A stretch of DNA of 64,000 nucleotides, from the NCBI GenBank assembly GCA_965227645.1, contig OZ245773.1:4216001-4280000 (forward strand). Direction: 5' to 3'. Position 1 is the stretch's first letter; each line of letters begins with the position of its first letter. The position numbers and the translations under genes are program-made. This document shows, piece by piece, positions 25,952 to 34,428 of the stretch. The notes beneath the pieces were generated by a model. That model had not been told where the DNA came from. It did not search any database and saw nothing but the letters and a program-made list of their open reading frames with translations. The DNA is from Flavimaribacter sp024343425. Lineage in GTDB: Bacteria; Pseudomonadota; Alphaproteobacteria; Rhizobiales; Rhizobiaceae.

Positions 25952-26715
25952 ACCAGTCAGAGAAGGCGGCGGCATTCGCAGCCATGCATGTCAAAGGCGA
26001 TCCGCTCATCCTGTTCAATATCTGGGACGCAGGCAGCGCCAGGGTCATCGCGGACGCCGGCGCGCCGGCCGTGGCGACGGGAAGCTGGTCGGTGGCGGCC
26101 GCACACGGCTATCAGGACGGGGAATCGATCCCGCTGGAGCTTCTGGAGGTGGTGACGAGCCGCATTGCGGCGACAGTCGATGTTCCGATGACAGTGGACT
26201 TCGAAGGCGGATACGCGGCGGGACCGGAAGGCGTTGCGGCCAATGTGATCCGTATCATTCGGTCCGGCGCAATCGGCGTCAATTTCGAGGATCAGATCGT
26301 CGGCGGCGAGGGTCTGTATGACATCGACATCCAGGCGACGCGGCTGCGGGCCGCGGTTCAGGCAGGCGCAGAAAGCGGAATAGCCCTCTTCGTCAACGCC
26401 CGCACGGATATCTTTCTCAAGGAACACGACCGCTCAAAGCATCCGGCGCTGTTGCAGGCGGCCAAAGACCGGGCTGAGGCCTATGCAGAGGCCGGCGCAA
26501 GCGGCTTTTTCGCGCCTGGGCTCGTCGATGTCGATCTTGTCGCAGATTTGTGTGCGGCGTCTTCGCTGCCCGTCAACATAATGGTCATGCCGGACGCGCC
26601 GTCACACGCCGACCTTGCAAAGGCCGGCGTCGCACGCATCAGCTATGGCCCCGGCCCTTATCGCCGCTACGCCGCGATGCTTGCCGAGATGTACAGCACT
26701 GCGATGCAAGACTGA
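25948..26715 (+). CDS. Isocitrate lyase/PEP mutase family protein
   Basis: The 255-residue TIM-barrel protein belongs to the PEP mutase/isocitrate lyase superfamily: LFNIWDAGSARVIADAG, TVDFEGGYAAG, GVNFEDQIVGGEGLYD and FVNARTDIFLKE. Substrate-binding aspartates and glutamate are present, but the KKCGH-type loop of true isocitrate or methylisocitrate lyase is not seen, so it is probably one of the smaller members of unknown C-C or P-C activity. Its ATG overlaps the ada stop, so translation may depend on ada readthrough. Confidence 0.82.
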   Translation: MNQSEKAAAFAAMHVKGDPLILFNIWDAGSARVIADAGAPAVATGSWSVAAAHGYQDGESIPLELLEVVTSRIAATVDVPMTVDFEGGYAAGPEGVAANVIRIIRSGAIGVNFEDQIVGGEGLYDIDIQATRLRAAVQAGAESGIALFVNARTDIFLKEHDRSKHPALLQAAKDRAEAYAEAGASGFFAPGLVDVDLVADLCAASSLPVNIMVMPDAPSHADLAKAGVARISYGPGPYRRYAAMLAEMYSTAMQD

Positions 26716-26719
26716 GTGG

Positions 26720-27526
26720 TCAGTCGCCCTTCCTGATTTCAACCTGATGCGGATAGGGAATGGAAATGCCGGTTTCGTCGAAGGCTTTCTTCACGTCCTT
26801 GATAAAGGCGAATTTGAGTTCCCAGTAATCGGACGCGTTACACCAAACGCGCACGCCCAGATCGACGGATGAATCGCCGAGATTGACCACCCTCACCCAG
26901 GGTTCGGGATCTTTCAGCACCCGTTCGTCGGCCGCCGCCCGGTCAAGAATGACGGACATCGCCTTGTCGGCGTCGTCGTCATAGTCGATGCCGAACTGGA
27001 CATCGAGCCGGCGCGTCGGATGCGCCGAGTAGTTGGTGATGATCGTGCCCCAGACCTTGGCGTTCGGCACGATGATCTGGACATTGTCGGGCGTCGCCAG
27101 TTCCGTAAAGAAGAGATTGAGATCCTTCACCGTGCCGGCGGTGCCGCCCACGTCGACATATTCGCCAAGCTTGAACGGCCGGAAAATGATCAGCATCACG
27201 CCCGAGGAGACGTCGGCGAGCGTGCCCTGCAGGGCAAGGCCGATGGCCAGGGTGGCGGCGCCGAGAACAGCGACAAGACTGGTCGCCTGAAAGCCGAAGA
27301 GCTGAAGAACTGCGATTATGACAACCGTCAGGATCAGCCATTTCGCGATGGAGGAGAAGAATCCGCCCAGCGTATCGTCGATGCGCGGGTTCGAAACGAT
27401 TCGCCTCTTGATGAAGCCCGACACCATGTTGGCGACAATGTAGCCAACCACCAGGAATACCAGCGCCTTGACGGCATTGATGATCAGCGGAATATACGGT
27501 TCTATGTGACTGGTTACCTGGTCCAT
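26720..27526 (-). CDS. Small-conductance mechanosensitive channel, MscS family
   Basis: The 268-residue protein has three N-terminal transmembrane segments (about 12-35, 60-82, 85-110). The pore-lining third helix reads LGAATLAIGLALQGTLADVSSG, the MscS glycine/alanine pattern. A beta domain follows (FKLGEYVDVGGTAGTVKDLNLFFTEL, IIVPNAKVWGTIITNYS) and a C-terminal alpha/beta domain. It forms a heptameric valve releasing solutes on hypo-osmotic shock. Convergent with the preceding gene, only 4 bp apart. Confidence 0.9.
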   Translation of the reverse strand: MDQVTSHIEPYIPLIINAVKALVFLVVGYIVANMVSGFIKRRIVSNPRIDDTLGGFFSSIAKWLILTVVIIAVLQLFGFQATSLVAVLGAATLAIGLALQGTLADVSSGVMLIIFRPFKLGEYVDVGGTAGTVKDLNLFFTELATPDNVQIIVPNAKVWGTIITNYSAHPTRRLDVQFGIDYDDDADKAMSVILDRAAADERVLKDPEPWVRVVNLGDSSVDLGVRVWCNASDYWELKFAFIKDVKKAFDETGISIPYPHQVEIRKGD

Positions 27527-27676
27527 TGCTTGTCCTTTTTTTGATTAAACCATTGAAACAACTTCAAGCCGCGAAGTCAAAACCGGCGCAGGAGACATTC
27601 CCTGTATAATTGCTGGCCGCAAACACCTTCCGCCACTATCATTCGCCGGCAATCCATTTCAAGAAGGGGAATAGTC

Positions 27677-28567
27677 ATGAAATCGCCTGGCATCCGATCC
27701 GCGACGACCGCCGCAGTATTTGCTCTTTGTTCCGTGGGCGCCGTCGCCGCGGAAAAGACAGTGACCTATGACGTCGAAGGGGAGAAGGTCGTCGGTACGC
27801 TCAACCTTCCCGACGGGATCGACAATCCGCCGGTGATCGTGCTGTTTCATGGTTTCACGGGCTCACGCGACGAGCTGGTGATTCCTGCCGTCGAAGAGGG
27901 TATTTTCCAGCGGGCGGCGCGGATGTGGGCAGACAAGGGCATTGCGAGCCTGCGGATCGATTTCCGCCATTCCGGCGAGAGCGGCGCGGACTACGAGAAC
28001 ACGACGGTGGGCGGACAGGTCATGGATGGACTCGCCGCGCTCGATTACCTGGCGGCTTCCGGCGAGGTCGACCCCGACCGCATGGCGATCGTCGGCTGGA
28101 GCATGGGCGGCACAGTCGGCGCTTCAGTCGCCGGTCGCACGGACCATGATCTCGACGCGGTGGCGCTGTGGGCGCCGGGCGCCAATCTGGCGTCGGCGAT
28201 ACTGCTGCTTCTCGGCCCGGATTCATTCAAGGAAGGCCTTGCCAGTGAAGGCGACGCAGTGACGTCCAAGCTGCCCTGGGGCGCTGACGTCACCCTCAAA
28301 CCGGCCTTCTTCGACAGCCTTTTCGAGATCGATCCGGTCGCCGAGATCACGGGATACGATGGTCCGCTCTTCGTGGCTGTCGGCTCCAACGACACGATCG
28401 TCTTCCCGCAGCCGGAATCAGGCCAGGTCTTCCTCGACTATCACGACGGCGAAGAAGAGCTGTTCGTCCGGCCGATGGATCACACGTTCAATGCATTCAC
28501 GGATGAGAAGACCGTGGATGAGCTGATCAACGCGACGGGCGATTACATTTCAGCCCATTTCGACTGA
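27677..28567 (+). CDS. Secreted alpha/beta hydrolase
   Basis: The 296-residue protein begins with a Sec signal peptide (MKSPGIRSATTAAVFALCSV, cleavage near VAA-EK), preceded by AAGAAGGGG. It has the oxyanion segment VLFHGFTGSRDE, the nucleophile box VGWSMGGTVG, the acid in VGSNDTIV and the histidine in PMDHTFNAF. The architecture is that of small dienelactone-hydrolase/acyl-peptidase-like esterases. Probably periplasmic; substrate unknown. Confidence 0.82.
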   Translation: MKSPGIRSATTAAVFALCSVGAVAAEKTVTYDVEGEKVVGTLNLPDGIDNPPVIVLFHGFTGSRDELVIPAVEEGIFQRAARMWADKGIASLRIDFRHSGESGADYENTTVGGQVMDGLAALDYLAASGEVDPDRMAIVGWSMGGTVGASVAGRTDHDLDAVALWAPGANLASAILLLLGPDSFKEGLASEGDAVTSKLPWGADVTLKPAFFDSLFEIDPVAEITGYDGPLFVAVGSNDTIVFPQPESGQVFLDYHDGEEELFVRPMDHTFNAFTDEKTVDELINATGDYISAHFD

Positions 28568-28578
28568 GGATCCGCGCA

Positions 28579-28620
28579 GTCCCCGCCTTTTTCAAAGCAC
28601 CGCTTCGATGAGGCGGGGAC
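28579..28620. terminator. 10-bp inverted repeat at the convergent gene ends
   Basis: GTCCCCGCCT (28579-28588) and AGGCGGGGAC (28611-28620) are perfectly complementary with a 22-base loop. The repeat straddles the stop codon of the minus-strand ThDP enzyme and lies 12 bases after the hydrolase gene. It could end transcription of the plus-strand gene. No long T-run follows. Confidence 0.3.
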
Positions 28621-30139
28621 CTCGAATGGATGCAAATGCGTCGAAGGCGCTCGCAAATTCATCCGTCGTTTCCACACGCTTCGCCTCGACGCCGTGCCCC
28701 CTTGCGAGACTGACCCAATCCGGTTCGGGCTCGGTCAGCGAAATCATCGGCGCGCTGTCGGCGTCAGGCGCGCCGGCGCCGATATTGGACATCTCGTTGT
28801 TGAGGATGCGGTAGGACCTGTTGGCCAGTATGATGACCAGGACATCGAGGCCGGAGCGGGCCATCGTCCAAAGCGCCTGCAACGTGTAGAAGGCGGAGCC
28901 GTCGCCGGTCAGCGTGATGACCTTGCGATCCGGACAGGCGACCGCGCAACCGATCGCCACGGGCAAAGAGTAGCCGATCGATCCGCCGCGATTGGTCAAC
29001 CAGTCGTGCGCCCCGGCGGTCGCGCACATCGGATAGAGATGGGCGCCTGAAGTGATGGATTCGTCGACCACAATCGCATTGTCGGGAAGCCGGTTGGCAA
29101 GCAACCGACCCAGGCTTTCCGGCGTGATGGCGCCGGACGGCGGCAATGCAGGCCGCTCCTTCGCCTGCGGTTCTCCAGCCGTAACACCAAGCTCCGAAGC
29201 GATTGCCTCAAGCGAAGTTTCGAGATCGGCGCGCGGCGCGCTCAGCGTCAGGACGTCCGCGCCGTCAGGAAGCAGGCGGCTCGGCCGTCCGGGATAGGCG
29301 AAGAAGGCCACCGGATCACGGGCGCCGGCCAGCACTACGCTGCGAATGTTCTTGAGCCGCTCGACCGCAAGGTCGACATGGAACGGAATGCGCTCGAGCG
29401 CCGGCGTTCCATCGCCGCGCTGCATGCGGGCGACGGCGGCCTCCGCCAGAACCGTGCAGCCGGTCGCCCTGGATATCGCATCGGCCAGAAACGCGCTTCG
29501 GGCGCTGATGAACGGCGCGCCGATGACGAGCGCCGACGTCTCGCCCTTTCCAAGCGTTTCGATCGCCTTGCCGACGACGGACCGGTCGATCTCGGGTCGC
29601 GGCAGCGCGTTCTTTCGGGTTGCAATTGTAGTGGTTTCCGACCAGACGACGTCGTTGGGGGCGACAAGCGTTCCGATGCCGCCTTCGGGCCCCGCCATGT
29701 CGGCCAGCATGGTTGCGGCGAGATCGCCTATGCCGTCAGCGCTTGTGGCGGTCTCGACATAGCGGCTGACCGGGTGGGCGATGCCTTCGATGTCCGAGGT
29801 CAGAGGCGCATTGTGGCGGATATGGTCGATCGCGTGTTCGCCGATGACATTGAAGACAGGCGTATCCGCCTTCTTCGCATTGTGCAGGTTGGCGACGCCG
29901 TTCGCCAGGCCCGGCCCCAGATGCAACAAAGTCGCCGCCGGCTTTCCGCTCATGCGCGCATAGCCGTCGGCCGCGCCTGTCGCGACCCCTTCGAACAGGC
30001 AAAGATGCATCGCCAGCGCCTTGTTGCGCGTCATAGCGGTCAGAAGATGCATTTCCGTCGTTCCGGGATTGGCGAAACAGGTGTCGATTCCATTGTCGAC
30101 CAGAGTTTCCACAAGCAGGTCCGCGCCGGTTCTGGGCAT
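28592..30139 (-). CDS. Thiamine-diphosphate-dependent enzyme, acetolactate synthase/benzoylformate decarboxylase-like
   Basis: The start at 30139 gives MPRTGADLLVETLVDNGIDT with the ThDP-activating glutamate in CLFEGVATGAADGYAR, and GGAG lies about 11 bases upstream. The 515-residue protein has the three-domain POX fold. The ThDP motif is GDGSAFYTLQALW...NRSY (GDG-x-N). Enzymes of this length and type include 'acetolactate synthase large subunit' homologues without a regulatory subunit, benzoylformate decarboxylase and related C-C lyases/ligases. It diverges from the IclR gene, which may regulate it. True substrate unknown. Confidence 0.82.
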   Translation of the reverse strand: MPRTGADLLVETLVDNGIDTCFANPGTTEMHLLTAMTRNKALAMHLCLFEGVATGAADGYARMSGKPAATLLHLGPGLANGVANLHNAKKADTPVFNVIGEHAIDHIRHNAPLTSDIEGIAHPVSRYVETATSADGIGDLAATMLADMAGPEGGIGTLVAPNDVVWSETTTIATRKNALPRPEIDRSVVGKAIETLGKGETSALVIGAPFISARSAFLADAISRATGCTVLAEAAVARMQRGDGTPALERIPFHVDLAVERLKNIRSVVLAGARDPVAFFAYPGRPSRLLPDGADVLTLSAPRADLETSLEAIASELGVTAGEPQAKERPALPPSGAITPESLGRLLANRLPDNAIVVDESITSGAHLYPMCATAGAHDWLTNRGGSIGYSLPVAIGCAVACPDRKVITLTGDGSAFYTLQALWTMARSGLDVLVIILANRSYRILNNEMSNIGAGAPDADSAPMISLTEPEPDWVSLARGHGVEAKRVETTDEFASAFDAFASIRGPRLIEAVL

Positions 30140-30201
30140 CTGGGCATCATCTCCATTGAAACATGTCTTCAAAGCGCGCCGCGGCGCGGAATGGATTCCG
30201 C

Positions 30202-30265
30202 TTGACACAAAAACGAGGCCGCGACAAGATATCCAATATGGATATTGAGTATTCAAATAGAATAC
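30202..30265 (+). promoter_or_regulatory. IclR gene promoter and two tandem inverted repeats
   Basis: TTGACA at 30202-30207 is a likely -35. Two 17-bp inverted repeats follow: ATATCC-AATAT-GGATAT (30229-30245) and GTATTC-AAATA-GAATAC (30249-30265), each with 6-bp perfect arms and a 5-base spacer, with centres exactly 20 bp (two helical turns) apart. They lie over and just after the predicted start codon at 30238. IclR-family proteins bind such repeats, so autoregulation is inferred. Confidence 0.5.
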
Positions 30266-30999
30266 AACAAGAGAAAGCCGGCGTCCGCCCGCTCTCCACG
30301 GCCCTGAAAACCATGGCCGTGCTCGACGTGCTTGCGTCGGGTCGCAGGGGAATGCGGCTCGCCGAAATCGCCGATGCGATGAAGCTCTCCCGTCCGACCG
30401 CCTATCAAAGGCTTCTGACCCTGATCGAAGCCGGCTGGGTCGAGCTCGACGATGCGGGACGTTACCGCCTGTCGCTGCACGCGTGCCGTATCAGCGCCGC
30501 GGCGCTGGAACAGGCAAGCCTCGGACAACGGGTCGTTCCGATCATGGAAAGGCTGGTGGAAAAGACCCGCGAGACCGCATCCATTTCGGTCCTCGACAGC
30601 GGCGTTCCCTGCATCATTCAACGCGTGGAGTCGGAGAACGTGCTTCGCGCCGAGCAGAAGATCGGCACCACGATGTCGCTCGAAGGGTCGGCGTCGGGCC
30701 GCGTGCTCGTCGCCTATGCCGACGAACTGACGCTGGAGCGGCTTTCCGAAGGCGCGCAAACCCTTCCGGCGGCAGACGTGCTGGAAGAGGTTCGCGAGAA
30801 GGGCTACGCGGTTTCCACCGGCTACACCATGGTCGGCGTGAGAGCGGTCGCCGCCCCGGTGTTCGACTATCTGGGCAAGTGCTCCGCCGCGATTTCACTT
30901 GTGGCGCCGGACAGCCGCTTCCATCTCGACGCCTTGCTCGAGCCCCTGCTCGCAGCCGCCGAAGACATCACCCTGATGCTGCAGGGAAAGCAGGACTGA
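30238..30999 (+). CDS. IclR family transcriptional regulator
   Basis: The 253-residue product has the IclR winged helix (LSTALKTMAVLDVLASGRRGMRLAEIADAM, RPTAYQRLLTLIEAGW) and the IclR effector domain (SISVLDSGVPCIIQRVES, LEGSASGRVLVAYA, YTMVGVRAVAAPVFD). The ATG at 30238 is the only good start; 30163 would overlap the promoter. With TTGACA only 31 bases upstream, transcription could begin almost at the start codon. It is the first gene of the plus-strand unit of orphan proteins, dipeptidase-like protein and PotFGHI importer, its likely target, together with the divergent ThDP enzyme. Confidence 0.88.
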   Translation: MDIEYSNRIQQEKAGVRPLSTALKTMAVLDVLASGRRGMRLAEIADAMKLSRPTAYQRLLTLIEAGWVELDDAGRYRLSLHACRISAAALEQASLGQRVVPIMERLVEKTRETASISVLDSGVPCIIQRVESENVLRAEQKIGTTMSLEGSASGRVLVAYADELTLERLSEGAQTLPAADVLEEVREKGYAVSTGYTMVGVRAVAAPVFDYLGKCSAAISLVAPDSRFHLDALLEPLLAAAEDITLMLQGKQD

Positions 31000-31001
31000 C
31001 A

Positions 31002-32723
31002 ATGGCCATGGTCGCAAACAGCGCAACCGCAGAACAACAGAAACCGGCGCCGAGGCCTGCGGAAAAAGTGATGCTGCCGGCGACGCTCGCGGCCATGCAG
31101 CCGACGCGCCTGAGCGGCGCGCGCGCCTTCATGAACAAGATGATCCGCGAACGCTGGGACATCGGCGTCGACCGGTTCGACATCGATGAGACGGGAACCG
31201 GGACGGCTGTCTACCATATCCGGGCGCCGCAACAGGAATTCAGCTTTATCGCCTTTTCACGACCGCCCAGCAGCAAGATGCGGACGGGCCGCATCATCGG
31301 CCGGGCCTGGGACATGATGGGCGCGCTGAACGAAGGTCCCGCAACAGAGTCGCAGATCGAGGCGGCGCGCGCGGAACTTCCGAAACTCTATCGCGGCCGC
31401 TCAAGCAAAAACACGCTGGTATGGTGCCGCTCGAACCGGTCGATGCGCGTATTTGACCACACGGTGGACGCGCTCATGCGCGGCGAACAGCCGGACGTCG
31501 CGGAAATCGCCGGCGCCTGCTACCTGATGCGCAACACCGGCCTCGACGGCAACGGGACGTTCGGAACCCGATCCTTTCCGTCCCTCGGACCGGATCATGC
31601 GCTTGGCGGCGCCCTGGAGGCGCAACTCCTCAACGCCTATCTGATGCGCGAATTCTCCTGCGATCTCGTCGAACATCTGGCCAGACTGAAATCCGGCAAG
31701 GCAGCGCCGCTCAATCCCGCAATCCGCCGGTTTGTCGGCGTTGGCAACGGTTCGGCGCTCGGTCTGATCTTCTTCATTCACCGGCATCCGCGCCTGATCA
31801 ATTCCTGGCTCAAGGCGCGGGAATTCGCAATCGCGGAGGCGCGCGGACTGGAACTCGAGAAGGGCGATCCACGGGTCGACCGGCTGGTCATGCTTCTCGA
31901 CAAGGCGATCGCCTTCCGCAGGCAGGACCGGATGACCTACGAGACCTTTGCATCGAGCGCCGATATCGCCCGGGATCTCGACCGGGTGGCCGCGACCCTG
32001 CGGTCCTGGCGCGAGACCGGCGCGATGGAAGGCGCATCCCCGCGGCTGCCGCTCGACTGCCTTGCGACGCTGTTCGAGGACCGGATCTTGCCGGAAAGTC
32101 TTGAAACGCTCTTGTCGCTTCTGATTGAACTGATACCCGAGACGGCAGACCGGCTTGCGGCCGGAATCGGCGGAAAAGACGAACTGACGTTGCAGGCAAG
32201 CCGAACCGTCGGCGAACTGCAGGCGATTATCGACGCCGAGTATCAATGGGCCCTCGACCTGGACATGGATGGCCCCGAAGCCCGGACTTATATCTGGTAC
32301 AAGTCCGAAACCGCGGAAGAGCCGCGACGCGGACCGCGGTCGGAGGTTCCCGATGCGCTGGACCTGGGCCTCGACCTTCCCGGCGGCGTGCGGAAGCTGA
32401 AGGCCGATCTCGACGGCTTTGACGAGACGGCGTTTCTGTCCCGTTTCCTGCTGAAGCATCCCGAGCACCGCTATCTGGTCGGGCGGCTGCAGAGCCTTGC
32501 GGGCGAACCCTATCACTCGCCGATAGCCAACATCAACGCGGCCGACTTCGTGCCGATCGAACTCGTGCGCCTGATGAACGTCACGGTGCACGGCATCGAC
32601 AAGACCCGCGACTTCCTGAACCGGAACCTGCGCGGCGTGCTTTTCCACGGCGCGCCGACAACGGACGACATCTGCGCCGGCAAGGGGGAGTTCTGGTACT
32701 ATCCCGAGGAGCCGGCGCAATGA
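31002..32723 (+). CDS. Unassigned 573-residue protein of the IclR/M19/Pot-type cluster
   Basis: I do not recognise this family. The ATG at 31002 follows the IclR stop by 2 bases. Residues 1-25 are polar and probably disordered; the remainder looks like a soluble, mostly helical globular protein, with no signal peptide or membrane segment. Distinctive stretches are RSSKNTLVWCRSNRSMRVFDH, GACYLMRNTGLDGNGTFG, RRFVGVGNGSALGLIFFIHR and a C-terminal GKGEFWYYPEEP. The glycine-rich GNG and GVGNGSALG stretches could bind a nucleotide or cofactor, but this is a guess. It overlaps the next unassigned gene by 4 bp, so the two probably form a complex. Confidence 0.75.
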   Translation: MAMVANSATAEQQKPAPRPAEKVMLPATLAAMQPTRLSGARAFMNKMIRERWDIGVDRFDIDETGTGTAVYHIRAPQQEFSFIAFSRPPSSKMRTGRIIGRAWDMMGALNEGPATESQIEAARAELPKLYRGRSSKNTLVWCRSNRSMRVFDHTVDALMRGEQPDVAEIAGACYLMRNTGLDGNGTFGTRSFPSLGPDHALGGALEAQLLNAYLMREFSCDLVEHLARLKSGKAAPLNPAIRRFVGVGNGSALGLIFFIHRHPRLINSWLKAREFAIAEARGLELEKGDPRVDRLVMLLDKAIAFRRQDRMTYETFASSADIARDLDRVAATLRSWRETGAMEGASPRLPLDCLATLFEDRILPESLETLLSLLIELIPETADRLAAGIGGKDELTLQASRTVGELQAIIDAEYQWALDLDMDGPEARTYIWYKSETAEEPRRGPRSEVPDALDLGLDLPGGVRKLKADLDGFDETAFLSRFLLKHPEHRYLVGRLQSLAGEPYHSPIANINAADFVPIELVRLMNVTVHGIDKTRDFLNRNLRGVLFHGAPTTDDICAGKGEFWYYPEEPAQ

Positions 32724-33424
32724 CAACGCACGCCGAAACCCTCCGCATAATGCCGCGCGAGATGCGCATGATGAGCGAGCGCATCCTGCAGCAGACGGAC
32801 CTTCCCATGGGGTTCGTGCTGACGGTCTACGACCTGCCGATGTATTCCCAGATGATGGGGCTGGGCGGGCTGCAACTTCTCGAACAGCGCTTCTCCCGGC
32901 TGAAGACGGCGGACCCGCGCAATCTCCGCATCGTTTCGGAATCCTCCGGAAAGCTCACCGTCGACTGCGGCGCCGAACACGCCTGGATCGCCGTTCCCGG
33001 CCTGATTGACCTGCTGTGCGAACTGACCGAACGTTTCGGCGCGGGCCAGATCGAGATCGTCAATGTCGACGATCCCAAGGAACTGAAGGTCGCGGAGGGG
33101 TTTGGCCGTCGCTACGGGCTGGAAGTCGCCTTTGCAGACGCCGCGAGACCGGTGCTTTCGGCGCACAATCTCGAAACAGAAGATCATGCGCATCAGGACA
33201 CGGTGCTTTGGCGCGCGCTCAACAACGGCGCCGACGTTCCAGCCGATCTGTGGTGGCGCATCTACGCTCTCGCCAAGCAGGCGCTTGCGCCGGACACGGT
33301 GGTTTCCCGCCGCCATGCAGGACCGGTGATGGTGACTGATGACGGCCAGGTGATCGGCCGCGCGGACAATGACGACGACACCGATCTGGAATTCCTTGTC
33401 AGGCCGAAGATCAGCGAAGAATGA
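32720..33424 (+). CDS. Unassigned 234-residue protein, partner of the 573-residue protein
   Basis: The start overlaps the previous stop (ATGA), implying coupled translation. The soluble protein has a helical N-terminus rich in methionine (MPREMRMMSERILQQ), a middle part with TVDCGAEHAWIAVPGLIDLLCEL, and a C-terminal part with RRHAGPVMVTDDGQVIG. No catalytic motif or known fold was recognised. Methionines and the two cysteines could be of structural interest. Because it always seems tied by overlap to the 573-residue gene, I infer an obligate pair. Confidence 0.7.
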   Translation: MTTHAETLRIMPREMRMMSERILQQTDLPMGFVLTVYDLPMYSQMMGLGGLQLLEQRFSRLKTADPRNLRIVSESSGKLTVDCGAEHAWIAVPGLIDLLCELTERFGAGQIEIVNVDDPKELKVAEGFGRRYGLEVAFADAARPVLSAHNLETEDHAHQDTVLWRALNNGADVPADLWWRIYALAKQALAPDTVVSRRHAGPVMVTDDGQVIGRADNDDDTDLEFLVRPKISEE

Positions 33425-33440
33425 AGGACAAACGCCTCCG

Positions 33441-34427
33441 ATGATGATTGACGGATTGCAGTGCGGCCATTTCGACAGAGCAGCCTTCGAGTCGCTGCGC
33501 AAGGGCGGCGTCGCCGGGGTCGTCGTCACGTGCGGATTCTGGGAAGGCGCGGTCGAATCGCTCGACTCGCTCGCCAGGTGGCGTGACCTCCTGCGCGACA
33601 ACACCGATATCGCCGGCATCGCGACCACGCCGGCGGACATTGAGCGTTTCGCCAGCGAAGGCAAGCTCGCAATCATCCTCGGCTACCAGAACTCCAATCT
33701 CTTCGAGGGACGCATCCGTTTTGTCGAACTGTTTGCGGAACTGGGCGTGCGCGTCGTGCAACTGACCTACAACAATCAGAACGAACTCGGCAGCAGTTGC
33801 TACGAAGCGGAGGACGGAGGCCTCGCCCGGTTCGGCCGCGAGGTAATTCTTGAAATGAACAGGGCTGGGATGCTGGTCGATTGCAGCCATGTCGGCAATC
33901 GCACCACGCTCGATGCGATCGAGGCCTCCGAAAAGCCGATCGCCGTCACCCACGCCAACGCTAAATCGCTCTTCGATCACCGCCGCAACAAGTCCGATGA
34001 CGTCATACGGGCGCTCGGCGAAACCGGCGGCGTCATCGGATGCGCGACCTACCGCAACATCACCGGCGACGACTACTGCAAGACCATCGAAGCCTGGTGC
34101 GGCATGGTCGCCAGGACCGCAGAGATCGGCGGCGTCGACACTGTCGCGATCGGCACCGACCGCAGCCACAATTTCACTGCCCCCGACTACGCCTGGATGC
34201 GCCAGGGCCGCTGGACCCGCGGCGTCGACTACGGCGCTGCGTCGGCCGCGCGGCCGGGTAAAGCGCCGCCGCCGGAGTGGTTCCAGGACGTCGAGGACAT
34301 GCGCGTAATTCCCGATGGCCTCCGGGCGGTCGGCTTCTCCGAGGAGGAAGTCGACAAAATAACTCACAAGAACTGGATGCGGCTCTACGAGGCTACTTTC
34401 CGCAAACCATCGATAGAGGTGAACTGA
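33441..34427 (+). CDS. Peptidase M19 (membrane dipeptidase) family protein with incomplete metal site
   Basis: The 328-residue TIM-barrel protein has the M19 signatures LVDCSHVGNRTTLDAI (His150), PIAVTHANAKSLFDHRRNKSD (His171) and VAIGTDRSH (Asp240); the spacings 150-171-240 match renal dipeptidase His198-His219-Asp288. The N-terminal DGHxD metal pair is DGLQC instead, and the bridging glutamate of the GVEGG motif is Gln83 (LGYQNSN). Two of the usual zinc ligands are therefore missing. It may act on a peptide-like or amide substrate with one metal, or not be a dipeptidase. It ends 1 base before the binding-protein gene. Confidence 0.82.
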   Translation: MMIDGLQCGHFDRAAFESLRKGGVAGVVVTCGFWEGAVESLDSLARWRDLLRDNTDIAGIATTPADIERFASEGKLAIILGYQNSNLFEGRIRFVELFAELGVRVVQLTYNNQNELGSSCYEAEDGGLARFGREVILEMNRAGMLVDCSHVGNRTTLDAIEASEKPIAVTHANAKSLFDHRRNKSDDVIRALGETGGVIGCATYRNITGDDYCKTIEAWCGMVARTAEIGGVDTVAIGTDRSHNFTAPDYAWMRQGRWTRGVDYGAASAARPGKAPPPEWFQDVEDMRVIPDGLRAVGFSEEEVDKITHKNWMRLYEATFRKPSIEVN

Positions 34428-34428
34428 C

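Noticed and set aside
30483..31001. N-terminal extension of the 573-residue orphan protein back into the IclR gene
   Set aside because: The extension is read in another frame over the IclR coding sequence; the ATG at 31002, two bases after its stop, is the natural start.
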